Of a stretch of 64,000 bases of DNA, positions 18,921-27,285 are shown in pieces. How positions within the stretch are numbered: the stretch's first letter is position 1; each line of letters starts with the position of its first letter. The DNA is taken from assembly GCA_963843645.1 (NCBI GenBank), contig CAWJLE010000005.1, positions 620,001 through 684,000 of the forward strand. Reading direction: 5' to 3'. The stretch is from CAWJLE01 sp963843645 (GTDB taxonomy: Bacteria > Chloroflexota > Anaerolineae > DAOTYC01). Made by a program: the position numbers and the translations under genes. Under the pieces are notes generated by a model that ran no database searches, had not been told where the DNA came from, and saw only the letters and a list, made by a program, of their open reading frames with translations.

Positions 18921-20471
18921 TCAATAACTCCCGCCACAACGGAACCCCACACAGTCGTACTCACCCGCCGGCTCGACCCCGTAGCGGTTAGCGCCACGGA
19001 CGTCGTACGATCGAGGGAGCCACGAGCCGCCACGCAGCACCCGATGTTGGCCCGAAGCCGGCCCCGTCGGATTCACCTGCCGCCCGGGAGGGTACGGTCC
19101 GTACCAGTCCGCCGCCCACTCCCACACATTGCCGGCCAGGTCCAGCGCCCCACACCAGCTCGCTCCGGTTGGGTAACGGCCAGCCGGTGTGGTCGCTTTC
19201 GGACCACCCTCGCCCGAATTACACCGGCTGGGGTCCCATTGGTCGCCCCACGGGAAGACTCCCCCCTCCGGCCCCCGCGCGGCGTACTCCCACTCCGCCT
19301 CGGTTGGCAGGCGCGCCCCGGCCCAGGCCGCGTAGGCCCGGGCCCCATACCAGCTCACCCCCACGATCGGGTGGTCCGCGTAGCCGCTCTGGAGCCGCCA
19401 TTGCCGGCTCCCCGATTCGATCCGCGCCGCGTCCAGGTCGACCCAGGGGACGCCGCCTTCCTCCTGGTTGCCCTTCGCGTCCAGAAACAGGACGAACTGG
19501 GCATTAGTCACCGGCGTGCGGTCCAGCCAGAAGCCAGCCAACGCCGTCGTGTGGGCCGGCTTCTCATCGTCGAACCATTCCCGCTTGGCATCCGCGTTGT
19601 ACTTCTTGGCCAGATCAAAAGCAAATTGCACCTCGACGTCGGTGCTGCCCATGCGGAACCCTTCGGCGCCCGGTACGTAGACCATGACCATGCCATCGGT
19701 CGGCCTGACCCAGGTGTCGCCCAGGGCCGCCCGGGGCGGGGTCGTTGCGGCGGGAACCGCGGGCGTGGCGGCACGCTCAGCGACGGGCGCGGCCGGACGC
19801 ACAGGCGGCGCGGCCACCGGGGGCGCCACGGGCGGCGCTGGGCTCACCACCGGCGCCGCCGACTCCCACTGGGCCAGCACTGGCACTTCCATTGTCTCCC
19901 CCGCCGTGACCAGCCGGAGCGGCGTCCACAACAGGCTGCCGCCCCCCGCCCGAACCTCGACCCGGAGGCACGTCGGCTCAGCCCCAAACTGGCTGGGAGT
20001 CACCCGCACCTGGTCGCTGTCCACGACTACCTGGCCCGGGCCGCCCTGCACCTCAAATTCGCGCACCCCGCCCTGGCCCGCCGCCAGCGTGCCGAAGTCC
20101 AGGCTGGCCACGCTGATGTCCAGGCGCGGGACCGCCAAAGGGGCAGCGGGCGTCACTCGCGCAGCGCTCGTGCTCCCGGACACGGTGTCGACCGAGAGCA
20201 GCACCGGCGCTTCGGGCAGCCCGCGCAGCGTCAGCGCCTCGGCCGCCGTCACCCGCGCCATCTCCGATGATCCCCCTCGCAGCCCCCGGAGCAGGTTCGC
20301 CCAAAGCTGCAACTCCTGCGTGAGGGCCGGCTCGGGCGTCAGGCCGGCCGCCTGCACCAGGGTGGCCAACTCGGCTTCGCCCGGCTCCAACCCGCGGCCA
20401 ATGAGCCGCGCCAGGCTGCCCAAGAGCGGCGTCAACTGCGCAATTTGATCGCTGGAAAGTTGTGACGTCAC
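18921..20471 (-). CDS. N-terminal paralog domain + Ig-like module + FGE-fold protein with variable C-terminus
   Basis: 516 residues from GTG 20471, preceded by AAGGAGG. The N-terminal domain is residues 1-97 and the Ig-like module ~120-200 (LDFGTLAAGQG ... EVPVLAQW). An Ala/Pro linker leads to an FGE-sulfatase-like domain at ~265-516 (PTDGMVMVYVPG ... RLPTEAEWEYAARGPEG ... LAGNVWEWAADWYG ... RVLRGGSW). The catalytic Cys pair expected soon after RGGSW in true FGEs is absent, so ligand binding is more likely than formylglycine formation. The last 28 codons carry a DGR-like variable region. The Ig, linker and FGE parts are closely related to 22962-24454. It is cytoplasmic by sequence. Confidence 0.88.
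   Translation of the reverse strand: MTSQLSSDQIAQLTPLLGSLARLIGRGLEPGEAELATLVQAAGLTPEPALTQELQLWANLLRGLRGGSSEMARVTAAEALTLRGLPEAPVLLSVDTVSGSTSAARVTPAAPLAVPRLDISVASLDFGTLAAGQGGVREFEVQGGPGQVVVDSDQVRVTPSQFGAEPTCLRVEVRAGGGSLLWTPLRLVTAGETMEVPVLAQWESAAPVVSPAPPVAPPVAAPPVRPAAPVAERAATPAVPAATTPPRAALGDTWVRPTDGMVMVYVPGAEGFRMGSTDVEVQFAFDLAKKYNADAKREWFDDEKPAHTTALAGFWLDRTPVTNAQFVLFLDAKGNQEEGGVPWVDLDAARIESGSRQWRLQSGYADHPIVGVSWYGARAYAAWAGARLPTEAEWEYAARGPEGGVFPWGDQWDPSRCNSGEGGPKATTPAGRYPTGASWCGALDLAGNVWEWAADWYGPYPPGRQVNPTGPASGQHRVLRGGSWLPRSYDVRGANRYGVEPAGEYDCVGFRCGGSY
18951..19019 (-). other. Candidate DGR variable region 1
   Basis: 23 codons between RGGSW and VGFRC. Against the copy at 20656-20724 there are 19 differing bases, 18 of them at codon positions 1 or 2. 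Varying codons are mostly NNC (CTC, TAC, GAC, AAC, GTC, TAC here), as expected from mutagenesis of AAC codons in a template repeat. Flanks are nearly identical on both sides. Confidence 0.7.
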
Positions 20472-20625
20472 GCTGATCCTCCTTCTTCACATGGCACGAC
20501 CCCCTACCAGAAGCCGAATCTGTTGCACACAAAGTCGAAGCCCGTCAGTCACTGCCCGCGCCCCGCCTGCGGCGGGATCAGGACAAAAGACAACAGATAA
20601 CAGATAGCAGTGGACACCTAGCAAA

Positions 20626-22812
20626 TCAATAACTCCTGCCACAACGGAACCCCACATCGGCGTGCCTACCCGAGGGCACGTTCCAGTAGCGGTCAGCGCC
20701 ACGGACGGAGAGCGATCGAGGGCTCCACGAGCCGCCACGCAGCACACGATATTGGCCCGAAGTCGGCCCCGTCGGATTCGTCTGTTTCTCGGAAGAGTAC
20801 GGGCCGTACCAGTCCGCCACCCACTCCCACACATTGCCGGCCAGGTCCAGCGCCCCCACCCAGCTCGCCCCCGCCGCATAGCTCCCCACCGGCGCGGTCT
20901 TCCCCAGCTTGTTCTCCGCATTGGCCTTGGCGGCGTCCCACTGGTTGCCCCACGGATAAACCCGCCCCTCCGGACCCCGCGCGGCGTACTCCCACTCGGC
21001 TTCGGTCGGCAGCCGCGCCCCGGCCCACTGGCAGTAGCTCCGCGCGCTGTCCCAATCCACGCCCACGACCGGTTGAGTCTCGCCGTTGAAGCTGGGATTG
21101 TCCTTGTAATTTGACGCGGTGCAGCTTCCGGCGGCCACGCACCGGCCATATTGGGCGTTGGTCACCTCCGTCTGGTCCAGCCAGAAGCCATTCAGGGCCA
21201 CCGTGTGTACGGGCTTCTCATCTGAATCACCCATCTGGAACCCTTCGGCGGCCGACACAAAGACCATGACCATCCCGTCCACCTGTCTTGTCGAGGTTGC
21301 GCCCACCTGCGGCATGCTGAGGGCCGTCACGGTCGCCGCTGCGGCCGTGGCCAGCTCCTGCGCGTCGGCGGTCGCCGTCGCGTCCCAATTCGGCGCGGCC
21401 GTCGCCGTGGCGGTGGGCAGGGCCGCCCGCGTCGCCGCTACCATCGTCGCCAGCTTCTCCGCCCGGGCGGTCGCTGTGCCGGCCGGGTTGGGGGTGGAAG
21501 GGACGGGCGTATTCGTGACCGTGGCCGTCGGCGGGATCGGCGTCGGGGTGGGCGTGTCGGTCGGCGTCGGCGTCGCGCTCGGGACTGGCGTCAGGGTCCG
21601 CAGCCTGTCCCACTGCTGCTCGGCCTCCGTGAACTTGTCCCGCACATCCTTGTACAACGGATCGACGGCAACGACCTGCTCGAACTCGGCCCGGGCTTCG
21701 GCCCACCGGCTCAAAGCGGCATAGGCGACGCCGCGCTGGTAGTGCGTCTCCAACCGGGCCTGGGCGTCGGCCGTGGCGGTCGCGCTGCGGGCCTGCTTCT
21801 CCGCCTCGGCTTTGGACTCCAGCTCGGTCAGCTTAGCCTGAACCTCCTTGTAGCCCGGGGCAGCGGCGAAGACCTGCTGCAGCTCGGCCTCGGCGTCCAG
21901 CCACTGGCCCCGGTCCATCAGGGCCAGACCGCGCTGGTAGATGACCTCCAACTGGGCCAGTGCGTCGGCGGTGGCTGTCGCCAAAGCCGCCTGCTTTTCG
22001 GCCGTGAGTTTTGCCTCTTGTGTCGCCGCGAGCGCCTGCGCCTCTACTGTGGCCTGCGCTTCGCGTGCCTGGGTCGCCGCGGTCGCCGTCGCATCCCGCG
22101 CGTGTGCTTCCGCCGTGGCCGTCAACGTCAGGTCTCCCAGGACCTTGTTGACCGCCGCCAGCCTGTCCTGCGCGTCCGCATAGCCCGGCGCGCCGAGAAT
22201 GACCTGCTGGAACTCCTCCCGGGCCTGGTCCCAGCTCTTCGCGTTCTGGAAAGCCACGCCGACCTGGTAATGGGCTTCGATCCGCGCTTGGGCGTCCGCT
22301 GTGGCGGTGGACTTCGCCTGCGCGTCCGCCGTGGCAACGGCGGCGGACCTGGCCTCAGCCTCGGCCATGGCGGTGGCAGAATCGAGCTGTGCCTGTGCCG
22401 TTGCCGTGGCGGCCTGTGCCTGGGCGGCGGCGGTCACGTCGGCCAGGGCGAGGCGCGCCTGGGCTGTGGCCGTCACCATGGGCTCGCCGGCTTTGGCCGT
22501 GGCTGTCGCGGCTGCTTGCGCCTGCTGATCCGCCTGATTCGCCACTACAGTCCCCAGGCGGGCCCGCGTGTCGCCGTAATTGGCCTGGATGCGCAACGCG
22601 GCTTCGTATTCCTCGCGTGCCTTGACCCACTCGCCCAGCTTTTCGAAACCGGCCGCAGCCTGGTGGTGCTGCCCGGCCGCCTGCCCGCGCGCCAGGGCAG
22701 AGTAGAGCAGGAAGAAGCCAACCACCGCCCCGCCCAGCACGACGATGACGATCACGATGACCCCCCAGAAGTTCAGGAAACCCCTGCTTCTCACCGTCTT
22801 GCTCGTAGGCAT
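20626..22812 (-). CDS. Membrane-anchored TPR-like protein displaying an FGE-fold domain with variable C-terminus
   Basis: 728 residues. A transmembrane helix at ~13-36 (FWGVIVIVIVVLGGAVVGFF) is followed by at least four TPR-like units (HHQAAAGFEKLGEW, HYQVGVAFQNAKSW, IYQRGLALMDRGQW, HYQRGVAYAALSRW). These are separated by long Ala/Thr/Gln segments (ATADAQAR type). A TPTPTDTPTPTP stalk and an FGE-sulfatase-like domain at ~510-728 complete the protein. The topology places the FGE domain outside the membrane. After RVLRGGSW the sequence is a DGR-like variable region ending VGFRC. The catalytic Cys residues of FGE are missing. It would be the surface-exposed, diversified member of the set (inference). 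The 3' flank resembles those of 18921 and 22962. Confidence 0.85.
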   Translation of the reverse strand: MPTSKTVRSRGFLNFWGVIVIVIVVLGGAVVGFFLLYSALARGQAAGQHHQAAAGFEKLGEWVKAREEYEAALRIQANYGDTRARLGTVVANQADQQAQAAATATAKAGEPMVTATAQARLALADVTAAAQAQAATATAQAQLDSATAMAEAEARSAAVATADAQAKSTATADAQARIEAHYQVGVAFQNAKSWDQAREEFQQVILGAPGYADAQDRLAAVNKVLGDLTLTATAEAHARDATATAATQAREAQATVEAQALAATQEAKLTAEKQAALATATADALAQLEVIYQRGLALMDRGQWLDAEAELQQVFAAAPGYKEVQAKLTELESKAEAEKQARSATATADAQARLETHYQRGVAYAALSRWAEARAEFEQVVAVDPLYKDVRDKFTEAEQQWDRLRTLTPVPSATPTPTDTPTPTPIPPTATVTNTPVPSTPNPAGTATARAEKLATMVAATRAALPTATATAAPNWDATATADAQELATAAAATVTALSMPQVGATSTRQVDGMVMVFVSAAEGFQMGDSDEKPVHTVALNGFWLDQTEVTNAQYGRCVAAGSCTASNYKDNPSFNGETQPVVGVDWDSARSYCQWAGARLPTEAEWEYAARGPEGRVYPWGNQWDAAKANAENKLGKTAPVGSYAAGASWVGALDLAGNVWEWVADWYGPYSSEKQTNPTGPTSGQYRVLRGGSWSPRSLSVRGADRYWNVPSGRHADVGFRCGRSY
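20656..20724 (-). other. Candidate DGR variable region 2
   Basis: Same position as region 1, in the membrane-anchored protein. Codons AGC, CTC, TCC, GAC, TGG, AAC, CAC and GCC replace CTC, TAC, GAC, AAC, GGG, GTC, TAC and GAC. The third base is kept in all of these. Upstream GGCGGCTCGTGG and downstream GTGGGGTTCCGTTGT are identical to region 1. Confidence 0.7.
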
Positions 22813-22961
22813 TCGTGCGTCTCCTTGCCCCGCGGCTCGCTCAGGCCGACATCACGCGCCCGGCATGATGACTATTGCTCATGCATCTCTTCCGTACCCG
22901 CGACCCGCCTGAGATCAGCGAAAAGATGACAGATAACAGCGGCCGGTGGACACCTGGCAGG

Positions 22962-24454
22962 TCAATAACTCCTGCAACAACGGAACCCAACATCGGCGAA
23001 CCTAGACGTTGGACCGTACAAGTCGCGGAAGGCGCCACGGACATCGCCCGATCCAAAGCGCCACGAGCCGCCACGCAGCACCCGATACTGGCCCGAAGCC
23101 GGCCCCGGCGGATTATCCTGCCGCTCGGAAGGGTAACGCCCATGCCAGTCCGCCACCCACTCCCACACGTTGCCGGCCAGGCCCAACGCCCCACACCAAC
23201 TGGCCCCGGTCGGGTAGTTCCCCACCGGTGTCGTGCCGCCGATGCCCGTCTCCTTACAATTCAACCGGGTTCGGTCGAACGTATCGCCCCAGGGATAGAC
23301 TCGTCCCTGTGGCCCGCGAGCCGCGTATTCCCACTCCGCTTCCGTCGGCAGCCGTGCCCTGGCCCACTGCGCGTAGGCCGCCGCCCCGTACCAGGTTACA
23401 CCCACCACCGGATGGTCGTCATAGCCGCTCTTGGACTGGTATTGGCCACCCCGTCGCTCGATCCGAGAGGCAGACAGCTTCAGCCAGTCCACTCCTCTCT
23501 CCTTTTGATTGCCTCGCGCGTTCAAAAACAGGACGAACTGGGCATCGGTCACCGGCGTGCGGTCCCGCCAGAAGCCATCCAGGACCACGGTGTGCACCGG
23601 CTTCTCATCCGAAGCGCCATCGCTACTGCCCATCTGGAACTGCCCGGACGGCACATAGACCATGACCATGCCATCGGTCGGCCTGACCCAGGTGTCGCCC
23701 AGGACCGGCCGCCGCGGCGTAGACGGTACCGCGACGGCGACTGTGCCTATCTTTGGGCCTGAGGGCAATTCATGGGGCATTGGACTGATCACGTGGTCCA
23801 CCGGCAGTGGGGGCGGCGGGCGACCGCCACCGGCGGCGGCTGCTGCTCCCACTGTGCCAGGACCGGCACCTCGACCGTCTCTCCAGCGGTGACCAACTTC
23901 AGCGGCGTCCACAGCAGGCTGCCACCGCCCGGACGGACCTCCACGCGGATGCGGGTGGCTTCGGCGCCGAACTGCGTGGGCTTGACCCGAATCTGGTCGC
24001 CGTCCACGGCGACCTGGCCCGGCCCGCCGGTGACCTCGAACTCGCGCACGCCGGACTGGCCCGCAGGCAGCGTGCCGAAGTCCAGGCTGGCGACGCTCGA
24101 TGTCAGGCGTGGGGCAGCCGCGGCAGGGGCGGGCGCGGTCGACGACGAGGGCGCGCCCCCGGCGACGGTATCCACAGCCAGCAGGACCGGTGCCTCCGCC
24201 ACCCCCCGCAGCAACAGGCCCTCGACCGCAGCTCGCCGCAATTCGGGAGATGGGTTGTCTCGCAAGACGTGCAACAATCGGCCCCACCGCCGTAGCTCTT
24301 CCACTATCGCGGGTTCGTCGTCCAGGCCAGCGCCCATCAGGAGCATCTCCAGTTCGGCGCTGCCCAGCGACGAGCCAGCAGTCACCATCCGGGCCAGGCT
24401 GCCCAACAGCGGCGTCAATTGCACGATCTGATCGGTGGAAAGTGGTGAAGTCAT
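22962..24454 (-). CDS. N-terminal paralog domain + Ig-like module + FGE-fold protein with variable C-terminus (one frameshift)
   Basis: The gene starts at ATG 24454 (AGAGGATCAC upstream) with MTSPLSTDQIVQLTPLL. The N-terminal domain and Ig-like module (ending EVPVLAQWEQQ) are in one frame. A one-base shift near 23820 is needed to continue through the linker into the FGE-like domain (PTDGMVMVYVPSGQFQMG ... ARLPTEAEWEYAARGPQG ... LAGNVWEWVADWHG ... RVLRGGSW). The total is about 497 residues. The C-terminal 28 codons form a third variable region and end in CCRSY. Catalytic FGE cysteines after RGGSW are absent. The shift lies in a repetitive GGC/GCC stretch and is probably an error, but a true pseudogene cannot be excluded. 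It is cytoplasmic by sequence. Confidence 0.82.
22992..23060 (-). other. Candidate DGR variable region 3
   Basis: Homologous to regions 1 and 2 but more diverged. Codons CGC, GGC, GAT, TTC, GAC, TTG, TAC, TTC, GCC and GAT stand where the others have different NNC/NNT/NNG codons. Here some invariant codons also differ at third positions (GCC for GCT, GTT for GTG), so this copy has an older or different template. Confidence 0.55.
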
Positions 24455-24495
24455 GTGATCCTCTTGATCATTCGAGATTCGGCCGGCCCGGCGCC

Positions 24496-25908
24496 TTACT
24501 TCCGGCGCAATAACACCAATGGCACTCCTGTCACTGCGCTGACAATCGTTGCCTGGGAGATCAGATAATCCGCGACAGCGGTGTAATCCCAGGGGGACCA
24601 GTGCCTCTGCCAGAGCACCCAGCCCCACAGTCCAAAGCCGATAACACTGGCGAGCACCCACCAACCCGCCTGCTGCAGATGGCGCCTCAGGTATAGCCAT
24701 TGGGCAATCCCGACGATGAGTCCTATCACGGGCGAGAGCCTAAGCAGGATGAGTGAGTCCACGTAGGGAAGGGTGAGCAGGCTGGAAGAACCGGCGATCA
24801 ACCCTGCTCCGGTGACCACGACCCACGGAGCCGCGCTGCGGAGTTGATGATGGAGGACGAACCACTGAGCAAGGCCAAGCACCACCGCCGCGACAAGGAG
24901 AGGTGGGCCGGTGAACGGCCCCCTGAGAGAACTCGTGGTTAACCACGCCGCCACGCCGCCGAGGCTGCTCATGGCCGTCCAGGCAAACCATTCCAACCAT
25001 GGTGACCCGCTCAAGCGAGCCGGCATCGCCGCGGGCGCGCGCGGAGGCGCGACCGGGGCCGTTGCCGGCGACGTGGGCGGGGCGGCTTGACGCACGCTCG
25101 CGTCGGCCATCAGACGAGGGGTGAGGCCAGCTGGAGATACGGCAGGCGACACACCGGATGCCTGCTGCGACTGTGCTGGCGACAGCTTCCTCGCATCCAA
25201 CGCGAAATCGCGAGTGCGCGCCGCGCCGCCGGCTCCAGTGGACGGCACGGCCGGCTGAGGCGCCGTCGCGACCGGTGGTGGTGGAATCACGACAGGCGCC
25301 GGCTGCGCCCACTGCGCGATCACCGGCACCTCCACCGTCTCGCAGACCGAGACCAGCTTCAGCGGTGCCCACAGCAGGCTGCCGCCGCCCGGACAGACCT
25401 CCACGCGGATGCGGGTTGGCTCGGCGCCGAACTGCGTGGGTGTTGCCGCGACCTGGTCGCTGTCCACGACGACCTGGCCCGGCCCGCCGGTGACCTCGAA
25501 CTCGCGCACGCCGGACTGGCCCGCGGGCAGCGTGCCGACGTCCAGGCTGGCGACGCTGGCCGTTAATCGAGAGACGGCTGGAGGAGAGGCGGCCGCGTCG
25601 CCGACTGCGCCCACGGCCACGGTATTGACGGCCAGCATCACCGGCGCCTCGGGCAGGCCACGGAGCAGGAGGCCCTCGACGGCTGCCCGGCGCAGTTCGA
25701 GAGATGGGTTCGCGCGCCGCGTGCGCAACAATCGCCCCCACCGTTGCAGCTCTTCCAGTATCGGCGGTTCGGCGCCCAGGCTCGCGCCCATCCAGAGCAT
25801 ATCCATTTCGGCGCTGCTCAATGACGAGCCACCGGCCACCATACGCGCTAGGCTCCCCAGCAGGGGCGTCAATTGCGCGATCTGATCGGTGGAAAGTGGT
25901 GAAGTCAT
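24496..25908 (-). CDS. N-terminal paralog domain + Ig-like module + C-terminal membrane domain
   Basis: 470 residues, intact. ATG 25908 is preceded by AGAGGATCAC. The N-terminal domain is 1-97 (MTSPLSTDQIAQLTPLL) and the Ig-like module ~112-195 (LDVGTLPAGQS ... EVPVIAQW). A Pro/Ala linker leads to a membrane domain from ~305 with about five hydrophobic helices. These include two repeated motifs, LGLAQWFVLHHQL and VGIAQWLYLRRHL, each AQWxxLxxxL followed by a W-rich segment, and the protein ends VLLRRK. The AQW-LRR repeat occurs in small bacterial membrane proteins of unknown function. The membrane domain would place the shared N-terminal domain at the cytoplasmic face. Close paralog and neighbour: 25932-27225. 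Confidence 0.8.
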   Translation of the reverse strand: MTSPLSTDQIAQLTPLLGSLARMVAGGSSLSSAEMDMLWMGASLGAEPPILEELQRWGRLLRTRRANPSLELRRAAVEGLLLRGLPEAPVMLAVNTVAVGAVGDAAASPPAVSRLTASVASLDVGTLPAGQSGVREFEVTGGPGQVVVDSDQVAATPTQFGAEPTRIRVEVCPGGGSLLWAPLKLVSVCETVEVPVIAQWAQPAPVVIPPPPVATAPQPAVPSTGAGGAARTRDFALDARKLSPAQSQQASGVSPAVSPAGLTPRLMADASVRQAAPPTSPATAPVAPPRAPAAMPARLSGSPWLEWFAWTAMSSLGGVAAWLTTSSLRGPFTGPPLLVAAVVLGLAQWFVLHHQLRSAAPWVVVTGAGLIAGSSSLLTLPYVDSLILLRLSPVIGLIVGIAQWLYLRRHLQQAGWWVLASVIGFGLWGWVLWQRHWSPWDYTAVADYLISQATIVSAVTGVPLVLLRRK

Positions 25909-25931
25909 GTGATCCTCTCAATCACTCGAGT

Positions 25932-27225
25932 CTACTTTCGGCGCAACCGCACCAACGCTACCCCCGTCACCGCGCCGGCGATAGTTGCTTGTGAGGTGAA
26001 GATAACCAGAACCAGAACCGAAGCCGTGGCATAGATTGACCCGACAGAACCCAGGATTAGCACCACAGGGAACACCCCGAGCGCAAAGCCGAGAACGCTG
26101 GCGGGCAGCCACCACCCGGCCCGGCTCAGTTGCCGCCTCAGGTAGAGCCATTGCGCGCTGCCAACAACGAGTCCTGTCGCCAAACTGCCACCGAACAAGC
26201 TGGAATCGACGACGACCCCGGCCGCAGTGGCCGCTATCCACCAACCCGCAGCGCGAAATCGGTGACGCAGCACGAACCATTGAGCCAGGCCAAGCATAGC
26301 ACCGTAAACAACGCGCGTAGGCCACAGCTCAGAATAAGAACCCAACACCGTCATCACGAGCCACACTGCTGCGCCGCCGAGGCCACTCATGGCCGTCCAG
26401 GTGAACCATTCCAGCCAGGGTGACCGGCCTGACTGAGCCAGCGTTGCCGTGGTCGCACGCGGAGGCACGGTCGAGACCGCAGCCAGTGCGACGGCGGGAC
26501 CGCCCAGGGCCGCTTCTTACGACGTCCTCATGGACGAGGATGGTGCGTGGCGACGCCAGAGGCGCCGCGACCGTCGACTTCGGTGAAGCCGTAGGCGGTT
26601 GGGTAACGACCGGTACCGGCTGCTCCCACTGCGCGATCACCGGCACCTCCAGCGTCTCGCCGGGGGTGACGAGTTTGAGCGGCGTCCACATGAGGCTGCC
26701 GCCACTCGGCCTGACTTCCACCCGAACAAGTGTCGGCTCAACGCCGAACTGGGTGGGCGTGATGCGCACCTCGTCGCCGTCGACGACGACCTGCCCCGGC
26801 CCGCCGGTGACCTCGAACTCGCGCGTGTCCGACTGGCCCGCCCGGAGCGTGCCGAAGTCGAGGCTGGCGACGCTGGCAGCCAGGCGCGGGGCGGGCGGAG
26901 GAGAGACAGGCACCTCCCCTGAAACTGTCGGGCCTCCGGCTACAGTGTCGATGGCCAACAGCACCGGCGCTTCCGGCAGGCCGCGCTGCATGAGCGCTTC
27001 GCCGATCACCAGGCGGAGGCCGGCGTCGGCGCGGAGATCCAGGAGTAGCTCAGCCCAGCGCTGCAGCTCGGCTTGGGCGGCGTCCTTGTCCGCAACGTCC
27101 GCGCCTTTGAGCAGGGTGCGCAACTCCGCCTCGCTTAGACTGGACCCACGCGCCGCCATCCGCGCCAGGCTGCCCAGGAGGGGCGTCAACTGTTCGATTT
27201 GATCGGTGGAAAGTGGTGAGGTCAT
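25932..27225 (-). CDS. N-terminal paralog domain + Ig-like module + membrane domain (one frameshift)
   Basis: ATG 27225 (GGAGGAG upstream) opens with MTSPLSTDQIEQLTPLL. The N-terminal domain is 1-95 and the Ig-like module follows (LDFGTLRAGQS ... EVPVIAQW). Near 26490 a one-base shift is needed. After it the protein continues SPWLEWFTWTAMSGLGGAAVWL and has the same five-helix membrane domain as the neighbour (LGLAQWFVLRHRF, VGSAQWLYLRRQL, ending VRLRRK). The total is about 430 residues. The two genes are a tandem duplication with similar start-site leaders. The function is unknown; a membrane tether for the shared N-terminal domain is inferred. Confidence 0.75.
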
Positions 27226-27285
27226 CGCGTGCTCCTCCGACAGACAATAGCGCAGAAGCTGTTGAGCACCAGTTGGGGACAGCGG

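Noticed and set aside
18921..24454. Template repeat of a DGR within the window
   Set aside because: The motif GGCGGCTCGTGG followed by the VR-like block occurs only in the three genes themselves, and no reverse transcriptase-like frame was seen.
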